From positions 115,126-144,726 of the forward strand of contig NW_019091652.1 in NCBI RefSeq assembly GCF_001949145.1: a stretch of 29,601 bases of DNA. The letters run 5' to 3'. The position numbers and the translations under genes were made by a program. Origin of the DNA: Acanthaster planci. Taxonomy: Eukaryota; Echinodermata; Asteroidea; Valvatida; Acanthasteridae. The notes beneath the pieces were generated by a model. That model did not search any database. It worked only from the letters and a program-made list of their open reading frames with translations, and was not told the DNA's origin. Position 1 is the first letter of the stretch, and each line of letters starts with the position of its first letter. Of this stretch, positions 10,311 to 20,001 are shown piece after piece.

Positions 10311-11810
10311 ATTATTCTTAAGATGATCGCATGAATGGCAAAAACTGATTACAGTCAGCCAAAAGCTTAGGTTTCGGCTCTGTAGTTTGGATGTTAGCAT
10401 CAATGGTAGAATCACAGAATTGATGCTTTATTTTAGTGTTAAGAATTTGAGCATTGCCTTTTTTGTAGCACTCCCAATATGTAAAGGATATGCAGTAACT
10501 GACTTGACTTTGAAGATTACATTGTGTAGTTGTTTGGAGACTGTGCAGAACAAAGTGAACGTAATTCTTAATACTGTGTGGGGTTTAGTTGTGAGAATCA
10601 TTTTAAGGAAAATATCAAAAGTTTCCAAGTTCACCTCAGCTTGCTGACCTCTGAAACTCTGCAATACTTGGACATTTGGTGTAAAGATCCACAGTGCCTG
10701 TGTGTGCTCTGCTGAGCTACATGTATGAGCACAGCATTTGACTCTTTGTGATACTTCTACCAAATATGAAAATCATGGTTTATTTTGTAAGTTGACCAAA
10801 CATGTTAACCTTGTCTTGTGCCTTGTATAGTTATCAACTGTAACATCTTCTGCACACGTAACACTTACACCTGTATTGTGTATTGGAACATCGTTAAAAG
10901 ATGTTTTGTATGTAAATCTGAAAGATTTGTGCGGAGTTACCGGTAATTGATTTCTTATGATATAAACATGTTTATTTGGAGGGTATATTTGTAAGGTTAT
11001 TAAAGTTACCAAATGCAGGGTGCCCTCTCCCAAGAAAGCAACCCAAAAGTAACATTCATTTTCCCTAAAAATAATTGTCAGAAGTCAGGTTTGTTGGTAT
11101 CAACTTGAAGCCTTCAGGATGTTATCTTTTTAAAACTGAAAACTTCATTTTAATCCAGTAATGCACTACCGTGAGAGAATCTCGACTACGTAAGACAAGT
11201 ACGTTTTGGGATTTACCATTGCAGTCAAAATGCCACGTTCACACCACTTGACATCTGCTAATACATGAAATAATTGGAGAGGCTAACAGAAGGATGCTGA
11301 ACTGTGTTAACAAACGTGATCCTGAGGTGGTTATTCAGAGGTATATAAGGTCAGAAGTTGCAAATTGAGGTACATTACACAAGTTCAACTGAACTATATG
11401 TCATAAGAACTCAAGAACCGAAACAGTTGTGTGTCAATGTATTAACCTCAGTTGGGCCTAAAAAATTTGTCGTTTCATAATTGAGAATATCTCTGGAACA
11501 TTTACTTGAGCTTCAGGTAAAGGATTCAGTATAAGCAAGCTTTAATTTGATTCCAATTCAATGATTTCTGACTAATACTTTGTTTTTTTGGGGGGGGGGA
11601 GCACCATGTAGTATCCACCCATTAGGCTGATCAGGGTGCGTTGAGCTAGATAGTATAGCATTGGGAAGGTAACAGCTTCATGCGTAACACCTACCAGATG
11701 AAACGAGATTTTTTGATTTACAAGCACCTGCAGGGATTGGATTAATTGATCAGATAGTCAAGTACGATCATGAATGTTTAGTGTACATCCAAATGGTAAC
11801 TCATTTCCCT
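10311..11810. other. Intergenic DNA, nothing recognised
   Basis: AT-rich, with short frames only. It contains a T/G homopolymer run near 11580-11600 and a TATATAA word near 11342. Neither connects to a recognisable gene. Confidence 0.5.
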
Positions 11811-11814
11811 TTCT

Positions 11815-12135
11815 TCAGCCAAACATATTGTTGGGTTTGAATGTATCACCCTTTTTTACATTAGCCCCATCAAATGCATTTTGCCCAAGTTCCGAAATCT
11901 TCTTAAACCACTTCAACACTCCGGACAGCTGAAACACACTTTTGTTTATTACTAAAATTGAAATCGCCAAACCAATTAAATTGAATGGTGTGAGGGCCCT
12001 CTGATTCCTAAATCTGTCAGTGAGATGTTGGTGGATGCGGTCGATACTGGATTTAGGATAAGAATAGTCAACCGTAGATCCCTCATGCATGTCTCTTAAA
12101 ATCTCCCACCATGTTTGTGATGAAACAATTCTTGC
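11815..12135 (-). CDS. Unassigned coding-like tract (possible last exon)
   Basis: A minus-strand frame of about 105 codons runs from a stop just upstream of 12135 to a TGA at 11815. An AG acceptor (GCGCAAG) lies near its open end, so it could be a terminal exon rather than a stand-alone gene. The peptide has SQTWWEIL, then a charged segment, a hydrophobic stretch FNLIGLAISILVI able to span a membrane, and an amphipathic stretch KWFKKISELG. I recognise no family. In AT-rich DNA a frame this long with such ordered composition is suggestive but not proof. Confidence 0.25.
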   Translation of the reverse strand, partial: ARIVSSQTWWEILRDMHEGSTVDYSYPKSSIDRIHQHLTDRFRNQRALTPFNLIGLAISILVINKSVFQLSGVLKWFKKISELGQNAFDGANVKKGDTFKPNNMFG

Positions 12136-12840
12136 GCAATATTAATATGTACACAAATTATCAAATTATATTACAAAAGGGTAATGTGAGTTAACTTGCT
12201 ATTATTCATTGTTACAAACTGTCCAAATTGTGTTATTTATCTAGACTGGGTTTCGTGCGCACAATTAATTGCAACTGATCTTTTTCAGTTCTTAAAATTT
12301 AGATGTGGGTTTCAAAGGTTTACAGCGTGCACAGTCCTAATATCGAGGACATATTAGTTCCTGTATTAATTTCCTTCAAGGGCTTCACATATTGTACTAA
12401 GTGATTTTGTTGTAAATGAAAATACAATTCTTGTAACAAAATACCCAGGTTCTTTTTGTGTTTTGCTTATTGCAGAAATATTTCTTTAGGCATTCACATT
12501 TCTTTTGCTTGCGCGATGTATAAAGTTATACCTTTTGCGTTTTACTCCCTGTTCTGTTATAATTTTAGGACTTTTCCCCATTGGCAAAAAGAAGTACTCG
12601 ATTTGCACTTTATGAAAAATACACCAAAACAACAGCAACAAAAAATTGCCAAGAGAATCCACTGTTACCCTCTAGCTCTCAATGCTCCCTTTCTTGATTG
12701 AGGCAACCTTAAGTCATTACATCAAGCTACAAGTGAAACGATTTCACATCTCACGCTTAGCATTTCTATAGGGAGAATTCAATGAAAACACCATGCTTCT
12801 ATTATTGTTAACCGTTCATTATTCAAGAAGTGTACTCGAG
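12136..12840. other. Intergenic DNA, nothing recognised
   Basis: AT-rich sequence with an 81-codon plus-strand frame near 12456-12701 that shows no recognisable motif. Confidence 0.5.
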
Positions 12841-12851
12841 CATTCAAGACA

Positions 12852-13151
12852 ATGGCGTTTCAGGAGAAAGACTTGTGGAACGAGAGAAATGTGGTCCTTC
12901 ACATTGGTCCGTTGAATGTTAGGTATGACGTATTCGCCGTCGCCCTAAAGAAATACCGTATTATTACTTGTTGGGGAATCGACAAAAGTCCTGCTCTGAA
13001 GTCGGCCCATTATTGGCAGTATATGATGCAGAGACTTGACGCTGTCATCCGTCTGGGAACCTGAATAGTCCATGCCTTGTACAAAGTTTTCAAACAGTAT
13101 AAATCTCGGCTTTTGCTCATAGTTATTCTGCGGCATATTAATGGTCGTCAC
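12852..13151. pseudogene. Coding-like tract with frames on both strands, possibly decayed
   Basis: A plus-strand frame (12852-13064, 70 codons) and an overlapping minus-strand frame (12945-13151, 68 codons) both have mixed protein-like composition. The minus-strand frame stays open for about 45 more codons past a single TAG. This pattern fits an old coding piece broken by a stop. It may belong with the minus-strand tract at 11815-12135. I do not recognise either protein. Confidence 0.2.
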
Positions 13152-14284
13152 ATTGTTGCCGAATGGAGCGATGGCATGGGTTGGTCATCTGCGAAAGCAG
13201 CCGTGTAATAAAACCACGTGGGAGAAGGACAGGAACCTCAGATATCTGCTCAAACCTAGTGCGTTGGGACGGCAGGCATTGGTGAGTGAGTCGACCTTGC
13301 GGGGGGGACCAGTGCACGGTACATTGTGGAGGACGGGACCAATGTAAAGACCGTTGGCCTTGTGTCAGGATCAGGACGGACTAAAAGGGTAAATATAAGT
13401 GTATTTTATCATAATTTGAATGCAGTATTATATTTATTACAATTCTTGCCCAAGATATGCATAAACGGCTAAAACACGCTTCTATTGGTAGCCTACATAA
13501 ATAACAAGTTACTGAAGTGGCGTGTACAATTATAAAATGCGGTCAGAAAATGCCGACGAAAATAATACACCATCTTACTATTATGCAACATCGCAAAGCA
13601 AGCTGGATTTTATTTTAAAAAATGAAGTGAACACAGTGACTCTAAATTCTTGCAAAGTGGAAATACAAATTACGGCTGAAGTTTTGCAGATAGGCCTAAG
13701 TATGGGCATCGCAACAGTGGTGAAGGGGTGAACATTACCGTGAACAGTTCGTCAGCTTTTTCTGCTGGTAAGTGTTTTGTCCGGCAAACGTCCTGCCCCA
13801 GTGAAAAAATCCTGGAAACGTGGCATGCTGATGGTATTTGAGCGGAACACACTTTCGCACAAAACCCGTAGAAATTCCTGTCGCCCGCAGAATTTATCTA
13901 TCCTGTGTTATCTCCGATATGTGATTTCTTATTTTATGGTGAGTGAACACTGAATGTCGAGTTGTAGGCCCTGGATTATAGCAAACATCAAACTGGAAAG
14001 ATTTCCCAACCTGGTTTCATTTTTTTTTTTAAATAAAGTGTCATTTTGAGATGTTTCTCACCCCATCATGCCCATATTCACTGTGTGACATACAGTGCCT
14101 CGGGTGGAAAGCACTGGTGAGAAGGAACACTTTCGGCTAGTACACTTCACTTGCCTTATCGGTTCCCTGGCGTGAAAAACGACAAGCCAGAAACTCCACT
14201 TCTGTATAAAAGCCCATTTGAGGAACGAGAATATGAAATGCCAAAAATTATGATTAAGAGCTGCTTTCTAAGTGCGTAACAGCT
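13152..14284. other. Intergenic DNA with weak coding-like fragments
   Basis: Near 13680-13820 a plus frame of about 45 codons contains Cys, Trp and Asn-Ser motifs around a possible donor (GCTG/GTAAGT at 13767). A TATAAAA word lies near 14206. No gene can be assembled. Confidence 0.3.
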
Positions 14285-14292
14285 CATTTCTT

Positions 14293-14565
14293 CAAGGGCG
14301 GATCCTGGGGGGTGCAAAGTGGGCCATGGCCCAAAAAACCGATGAGGTTTTTTATTTATTTGTTTATTTTTATCAGAGTGAAGATATTAAGTGTTTCAAA
14401 TGGTGGTTGTTTTGTACGGACAGAATAATGTTTGTTCAGGAATTTGTTTCTAAGCAGCTGCTTCATTGTTATTGGTGTGATCAGTCCATGCAAAGGAGCA
14501 TCGGGGCCGATGCTTACTTATTTTGCCCCCCCCCCTAAAAAAAAGGTGGGTCTGGATCCGCCTTG
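14293..14565. mobile_element. Small hAT-like MITE (273 bp)
   Basis: The ends are inverted: CAAGGGCGGATCC on the left and GGATCCGCCTTG on the right. The flanks CATTTCTT (14285-14292) and CATTTTTT (14566-14573) match at seven of eight bases, the size of a hAT target duplication. G-runs near the left end and C-runs near the right end are typical of such elements in invertebrates. The interior also holds GGGCCATGGCCC, a perfect 12-bp palindrome. An 88-codon plus frame across it is incidental. Confidence 0.7.
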
Positions 14566-14573
14566 CATTTTTT

Positions 14574-15110
14574 ATCCGTACTTTGAATATAATTGACAAG
14601 AGAGCAACAGCGCAATGATGATTTCATGGTTTGTGTAAGTAATGCATAAACTAGAACAGCAAAGCCGCCATGACTCGCTGCTTGTTATGAATTTGAATTT
14701 CTTTCCTGTAATAACAGGAAAGAAAGAGACATCCAAGTTATACTAATAAATAAGAAAATACTAACCAAGCTTCATTTTTTTTTACAAGACTGGTTGACAT
14801 ACGACTGCAATATAGATGTACAAGATATTTTATCGACCTTCGCAATAAACTCATCGTACTAGTCTAAGAGACAAATCCTAGTTAGCGCCGTGTGCTGAAA
14901 GGCGCCTGTCATTTAAAACTAAATAGACTAAGACCACCAACAAGGGAGATACAGGTGCAAAGGCTTCACAATTCTTTACAAGAGAGAGGAATGCCTATAG
15001 AATGTGGGTCCAGTACAGTCAGACTTGCCCTGGATGATTATATAAGCAGTGTATTTGCGAGTTTGCAGGATGGTGCATATTTAAAATTCCTCTTAAGTAC
15101 AGTTCTGCAC
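14574..15110. other. Intergenic DNA, nothing recognised
   Basis: AT-rich, with an inverted word around 14701-14725 (TTTCCTGT / ACAGGAAA). No gene was seen. Confidence 0.5.
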
Positions 15111-15114
15111 TTTG

Positions 15115-15375
15115 TATCCAACCCCATCATCCTATCCTCTACAATTCTACCCCCATCATCCAAATCCCATCATCCAATATCTACTTTGACTCCACCCCAA
15201 ATCCCATCTATCTGAAATCCCACATCCACCTTATCTTTCCATCCATATCCTACTCCACCCCCCATCATCCTATCCATCTCCTACTCCACCCCTCCATCAT
15301 CCTATCCATCTCCTACTCTGCCCCCTTCCCATCATTCCCTTCACTTCTTACTCTGGCTGTCCCATCATCCCACTA
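15115..15375. repeat. Pyrimidine-rich minisatellite
   Basis: Degenerate repeats of CCCATCATCC and TATCCATCTCCTACTCC. The clearest two copies, near 15263-15325, have a period of about 32 bp. The plus strand is almost free of G across about 260 bp. Confidence 0.8.
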
Positions 15376-15745
15376 ATGCAGCCCAACTATTACGCCAACC
15401 TTATCCAGCATTTCATCCACTTTCTACATACATGTACCATGTCCCCATGATCCTCCTCCTACAGGTACCCCTCACCTAACAAACATCCTAATCTTTCATT
15501 CGGAGTCCCCCCCATCCCTTACATTTTTCCCACATACTGCACATAATGTATGTAAACACTATACACACATGCATGTACGTTACAGGAGTGCTCAGTACGT
15601 ACAACTGAAGGTAAGTACACAATAAAATTCAAACGTTAACATTCAACTTTTATAATTTCTTCATAAAATTCATACGTTTCTAAGCATTAATTCCATATGA
15701 GACTATTTAAATACTGATGGAATTCCAAGAGGAAGCAAAAAAGCA
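15376..15745. other. Intergenic DNA, nothing recognised
   Basis: Continues the C-rich bias at first, then becomes AT-rich. ACATGTAC words lie near 15430 and 15575. No gene was seen. Confidence 0.5.
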
Positions 15746-15759
15746 CTCAGTGGCACATT

Positions 15760-15870
15760 TTAACACCTATGGACCTGCAAGGGAAAACTTTAACACTTGA
15801 GGACGGCCGCACCGATGGCCGGACGGACGGACAGAGGACGGAAATCGGCATAGGCTCGTACTTGTTTCGC
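15760..15870. repeat. GGAC-rich dispersed-repeat fragment
   Basis: GGACGG words recur from 15800 to 15840, including GGACGGACGGAC. The minus strand reads as a Cys-Pro-Ser-Val-Arg pattern, a frame that I believe recurs in marine invertebrate genomes because of a repeat, not a gene. The inverted flanks TAGGCTCG and AGCTCGCC are near the right side. Confidence 0.5.
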
Positions 15871-16314
15871 AGCTCGCCTAAAGAAAGGATATTCACTATA
15901 ATAAGATCTATGTTAAGCATTTGGGCACAAAAGAGTAATGTTCCTATCATGTCCTACCACTACTACTACAACTACTGGGAGATAATTTAAGAAATATTGC
16001 CTAAAATAAAACAAACATCAAGGAAACCGACCAATAATCGTTACAGAGCAAAATACTTGATCCTGTCTAAATGCTTGAAAATTAGCTTTGCCGAAGTTCC
16101 AGCTTTGACAGCGCGATCTTCCGACAAAAAGCGTCTACATTCCTCCGTGCTCATATTTCAAGTATTCACCATTGATCACCATCATATTATGAATATTAAT
16201 TAATTACTTACACCATGAACGATTTCAGTTTTCATGAATCGAAATCACCGTTATGAATATCATGAGCTTCATTTTTCATTTGGCTTTGAAACCCTGCGTG
16301 CACTTTGAATATAG
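15871..16314. other. AT-rich flank downstream of GPCR 1
   Basis: No coding frame is recognised. An AATATTAATTAATTA tract lies near 16192-16206. It probably contains the 3' UTR of the leftward receptor gene. No canonical AATAAA was found close to its stop. Confidence 0.4.
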
Positions 16315-17613
16315 TTATAGTTTGCAGCATTGACACCCGATTTTGCAAATACAAACTTGAAAGTCCTGCTTAAATCCCTCCCTGAATTCCCGTCGGAATT
16401 CCCCATTAGACAATCCATAAATAAAAGGATTCAAGGCTACAGTCGCGTAACAAAAGTGTTTCATTCCCCATAAAGCGATGTGAAGCGTACTGGTGTTCGG
16501 GATTTGTCCATAGATTACCCTTATTAAACTGCAAGACACAGAAGGATACCAAGAAATAAAATGTATGATGGTGGTGATAATCAGCATGAGTGAAATTTTG
16601 GCCAATAGGTGTTGTTGACCGACGCCGACTCCTCGCTGCTGATTCACTGGCAATACCTGTATTGGTATTTGAGGGGTCATCGTTATATTTTCTGTTTTCT
16701 TAGCGGATGATCTTGACACGAGTTTAATTGGTTTCATATCAGCTTTCAAAGAATGGTGAACTTCGGCACTTGTCCCAGAAGAGTCCTGGACGAATTTGAC
16801 GGTTGAATTCTGATCTACTGAGGTAGTTACCTGTTTTGAAATTGTGTCCAAATTGTTGTTAGTACGTGCGCCACGAGGGTGTGAGTGGTGTAAAGTTTCA
16901 AGTATCAAACGTGGTGAAGGCTTGGCCTCCTTTTTTTCTCTGTTTTTATATTGTTGTGAAATGGCTCGTATCTTGACGCGGTCTCGAACCCGCTTGCAGA
17001 TTCGTACATATAAAATAACGACCAGAATTTGAATAAAGCTGATCACAATTATGCCAACGTAAGCTACTATGTCTTTCCAGTATGCGACTTCTGCTGCTCC
17101 GTAAATATCGACAGCAATCCATACCAGCGAGATTATCCAGAGGAACAAGACGATAAACTTTGTCTTCACGAGCGTGAGCGACCGTTTATGAGGGCGGCAG
17201 ATAGCCTGGAAACGATCGACTGCGATGCACGCGATTATTCCGGCTGAACATTTTGTCAATCCATCCACTACCTGATTAGTGAGGGTATCTATGACCAATT
17301 CGCACGTTTGGCACTTAGCCTCAGTCAACGAAAGGTGGATTACTATACTCAGTTCACAAATAAGGCCCACACCAATGGCTAAATCACTGACCAGCAGAGA
17401 TCTAATGAGAAATTTAAATGTTGTTTGTCCTCCAAACTGGCTATGAATCCTCAGAAGGAAAATGTTGACTGGTATAATAATTACAAACACAAGAAGAAGA
17501 ATGATAGCCATCGTTTTTTTAGCATTAAGCACCATTTTGTCTCCCACTTCATCCATGTTTGCTGGAGGGTGTTGGTGACCAAAACGTGTACCTTCGTTGC
17601 AAGAAATCACCAT
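16315..17613 (-). CDS. Intronless class A (rhodopsin-like) GPCR, orphan
   Basis: A 432-residue single-exon receptor. TM1 is about 34-55 with N50; TM2 has D77; TM3 ends in the DRF form of the DRY motif (D133, R134, F135); TM4 is 151-172; TM5 is 182-204; TM6 has the shortened ISWYPS form of CWxP at 353-358; TM7 has NPFIY at 395-399, then helix 8 (NGEFRREF). Loop 3 is long and polar (about 207-338). The C-tail ends with five Cys (421, 423, 427, 429, 430), possible palmitoylation sites. The second extracellular loop has no Cys, so the usual TM3-loop disulfide seems absent. Starts at M1, M20 and M27 are all possible. It is a clear paralogue of the next receptor. Ligand unknown. The family resembles the expanded intronless orphan receptors of invertebrate deuterostomes, which is inference. 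Confidence 0.9.
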   Translation of the reverse strand: MVISCNEGTRFGHQHPPANMDEVGDKMVLNAKKTMAIILLLVFVIIIPVNIFLLRIHSQFGGQTTFKFLIRSLLVSDLAIGVGLICELSIVIHLSLTEAKCQTCELVIDTLTNQVVDGLTKCSAGIIACIAVDRFQAICRPHKRSLTLVKTKFIVLFLWIISLVWIAVDIYGAAEVAYWKDIVAYVGIIVISFIQILVVILYVRICKRVRDRVKIRAISQQYKNREKKEAKPSPRLILETLHHSHPRGARTNNNLDTISKQVTTSVDQNSTVKFVQDSSGTSAEVHHSLKADMKPIKLVSRSSAKKTENITMTPQIPIQVLPVNQQRGVGVGQQHLLAKISLMLIITTIIHFISWYPSVSCSLIRVIYGQIPNTSTLHIALWGMKHFCYATVALNPFIYGLSNGEFRREFREGFKQDFQVCICKIGCQCCKL

Positions 17614-18292
17614 TTAGATGGAATTTTCCCTTATTACAGCGTTTGCAATAATATTGCGGCGTTGCCGTGTATGCCTCCTCAAATGACTTCGTATCTCTGG
17701 TCGATCATCTTGTTCGGGATATTAAGCTGACCACTGGTCTTCTCTTGCAAAGCGTTGAGCATCACATCTGATGTATTCAAACTATTCTGTGTCAAAATAC
17801 GGATTCTGCAGAACGCGTAGGTCCATCCAACTAATGTTGTCGAGTGAAGATCATACGGCGAGTTCCCCAATTACAGTTGATTGGATCAAGTGTAGCATGA
17901 CGGTTACACGAGTCTTTAACTCGAGCCAATCCCACGGAGTTGTCGGGCGAGAATACATTCAAATGCTGCCGAGAGAAGTTCTATTCATGTCCTCGCTGAT
18001 GAGCTGCACTTCCTTCATTCTGCCCACTATTAAAGGCGGGGATATGGGCTTCTGTTTTTTTTCTAGGGATAACAGTCTGAGATTTATATCGCAAACCGGA
18101 GGTGCTGCATCAAACACTCAAAAATGTCAACCCTTAGCGCCTAATTATCCAACAAGCTGTCATTGCGCCTTAGTCGGCAGAATCTTTGAAGTGTCGGCAT
18201 ATTAGTTGTAATAAATCGCTGTCTATAATTTGACAATTTGTTGGATAAAAGGTAAATTGCACTCAGGCTGGTAAAAAAGTCAAGATGTACCT
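17614..18292. other. Spacer between the two GPCR genes
   Basis: It should hold the promoter and 5' UTR of the left receptor gene. A 144-codon plus-strand frame (17771-18205) crosses it, but no family, splice context or minus-strand counterpart supports it as a gene. Confidence 0.4.
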
Positions 18293-18300
18293 GCGCTGAT

Positions 18301-18520
18301 CAGTGGTGTAGTAATGATTTTACGGGGGGGGACAAAGGGGAACAAGCATCTTATAGGGGGCACCAGCTTTCGTTGATGTGCTTTTTGGGAGGCAAGTTTA
18401 ATTTATGTCAGCCTTGTTCAATATCCATTCATCCGTTTTTTTTGTGGGGAGGGGGCACCTGGGGAAATTGGGAATTTGTGGGGGCACGTTCCCCTAGCCC
18501 CCCTCCCGGCTACGCCTCTG
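18301..18520. mobile_element. hAT-type MITE with perfect 8-bp target duplication
   Basis: The 220-bp element begins CAGTGGTGTAG and ends CTACGCCTCTG, imperfect inverted ends of the hAT form CAG(A/T)GGYGTAG. It is bounded by identical GCGCTGAT at 18293-18300 and 18521-18528. The interior has G-runs on the left half and C-runs on the right, and no coding capacity. The intact target duplication and readable ends point to fairly recent insertion. It lies between the two receptor genes, about 150 bp downstream of the right one. Confidence 0.9.
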
Positions 18521-18669
18521 GCGCTGATCACGGATATATAAAATAAAGTTTATGGGATACATTGGCTGAATATTTTGATCACTTTAAAAAAATATTTGAC
18601 AGTAGGGTTTATACCGTACCAGGTAATAACTGGTTGCATATAGCCTACAAGTAAAGCATAAAATTAATC

Positions 18670-20001
18670 TTAAATTCCAAAGTCTCGTCTGATGACTTCC
18701 CGACAATGCCACCTAAATTCCCTATTGGCTAAGCCGTAGATGAATGGATTCAAAGCAACATTCACGTAACACAGATGGTCTACCACCCACATGGTAATGT
18801 GAAGTGCACTGTTACGAGGAGGTTCGTGTAGAACTAACACCAAATCGTATGCAAGTGATGGACACCAAGATATAATGTGAACTAGTGTGGTCAAAATTAA
18901 CACCTTTGATATCTTGACCACGGCCGGACCATTTTCGCTACAATTGCAGCGTCCCAGCACTCTAGTGGAGGACAGACGTCTTGGACATCGCCTCATAGGG
19001 TCGTTGATGGTTAAGGTGTTCTGTATGGTAGTGTCACCCTTAGGCGACAATCTGAGGGTTCCTGTTTGTGTAGCACTGGTGTTGTCGACTGTCTGTGTTA
19101 CAGTACCATCCATGGTTGGCAGTGCAAGAGTTCTTGTTGGCGTAGCATTGGTGTTGTCGAACTTTAGGGCTCTCTTTGCAGTAGTTTTGTGCAAGGTTAA
19201 CGTTCCAGGGGCTCCTTCCGGTGTTGCTACTACTCTTCGAGGAACAGATTCTGATGAGGAATGTCCGAGTTCATTAGAGACTGGATACTGTGTAACGCTT
19301 GAGATTGCCCAGTTTGATAAATTGTCAGCATTTTCTGAACTTATGTGCCCTCCATGGGGATTCCCTGGACCTTTTCTCCTATAACCAGATATGACTGTAC
19401 ATTTGTAGCATTTCCGTAGATTGGCGCGTACTTTAGCCCGGTTCCGCATACGCATGCAGATTTTGATGTACACACCGACTACCAAGATCACGATGATAGC
19501 AAATATAGCTGTGCTGATGCACACGGCAATCTTATTCCAAGAGCGTTTTTCCTCGATTGTTCCGACCATGTCCCCAGCAGTCCATAGGACTGACAAAGTC
19601 CCCACAAGCAGCACCACTACCTTGGCCTTAGCTGTTGTAAGAAATCTTATGTTAAGTCGACATAGTGCCTCATAACGGTCAGCAGCAATGGTTGCAATGA
19701 CACTTGCCGCACATATGGATTGTCCTTTTATCGCTTGAGTAAGCAACTGGTCGGTCATCACACAGAGATCTTCATAAGTAGAAGTAACAACCATGTGGAC
19801 GGTTACACCAAGTCTGGCTATGCTCGTCACACAAATAATCAAATCAATTACCAACAATGTCTTGATGAGAAATTTGAACGTTGTCTGCCGACCAAAGCGA
19901 TGATGCACTCTCAACACGTAGATGGTAATTGGGATGTTTATGAGCAATAAAACAAGAAGGATGATCGCCATGATTCTTTTAACCTGCATCAATGCCTCCA
20001 T
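18670..20001 (-). CDS. Intronless class A (rhodopsin-like) GPCR, orphan
   Basis: A 443-residue single-exon receptor, paralogous to the one at 16315-17613. Shared strings include TTFKFLI before TM2 and ALNPFIYGL in TM7. Only about nine residues precede TM1 (about 10-31, N22). TM2 has D53; TM3 ends in DRY (108-110); TM4 is 127-147; TM5 is 157-182; TM6 has ISWCPS at 377-382; TM7 has NPFIY at 418-422. Loop 3 is very long (about 183-361), rich in Ser/Thr, and includes a 24-residue tandem repeat at 282-329. C80 before TM3 and C161 in loop 2 could form the usual disulfide. With almost no N-terminal domain a small-molecule ligand is plausible, but none can be named. The start at 20001 gives the only in-frame N-terminus that includes TM1. 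Confidence 0.9.
   Translation of the reverse strand: MEALMQVKRIMAIILLVLLLINIPITIYVLRVHHRFGRQTTFKFLIKTLLVIDLIICVTSIARLGVTVHMVVTSTYEDLCVMTDQLLTQAIKGQSICAASVIATIAADRYEALCRLNIRFLTTAKAKVVVLLVGTLSVLWTAGDMVGTIEEKRSWNKIAVCISTAIFAIIVILVVGVYIKICMRMRNRAKVRANLRKCYKCTVISGYRRKGPGNPHGGHISSENADNLSNWAISSVTQYPVSNELGHSSSESVPRRVVATPEGAPGTLTLHKTTAKRALKFDNTNATPTRTLALPTMDGTVTQTVDNTSATQTGTLRLSPKGDTTIQNTLTINDPMRRCPRRLSSTRVLGRCNCSENGPAVVKISKVLILTTLVHIISWCPSLAYDLVLVLHEPPRNSALHITMWVVDHLCYVNVALNPFIYGLANREFRWHCREVIRRDFGI
19015..19158 (-). repeat. 72-bp tandem duplication inside a GPCR loop
   Basis: The word GTAGCA(C/T)TGGTGTTGTCGA occurs at 19070 and 19142, exactly 72 bp apart. In the protein this repeats 24 residues starting DNTNAT and DNTSAT (282-305, 306-329). 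The period is a multiple of three and the frame is kept. Confidence 0.8.

Noticed and set aside
15747-15950. Minus-strand frame with a Cys-Pro-Ser-Val-Arg-Pro pattern
   Set aside because: It arises from GGAC repeats on the other strand. The same artefact is familiar from other marine genomes.
17771-18205. 144-codon plus-strand frame upstream of the left receptor
   Set aside because: No motif, family or splice context supports it. It more likely overlaps receptor regulatory sequence.
18887-19384. 165-codon plus-strand frame
   Set aside because: It lies wholly within the receptor gene on the opposite strand and is its shadow.
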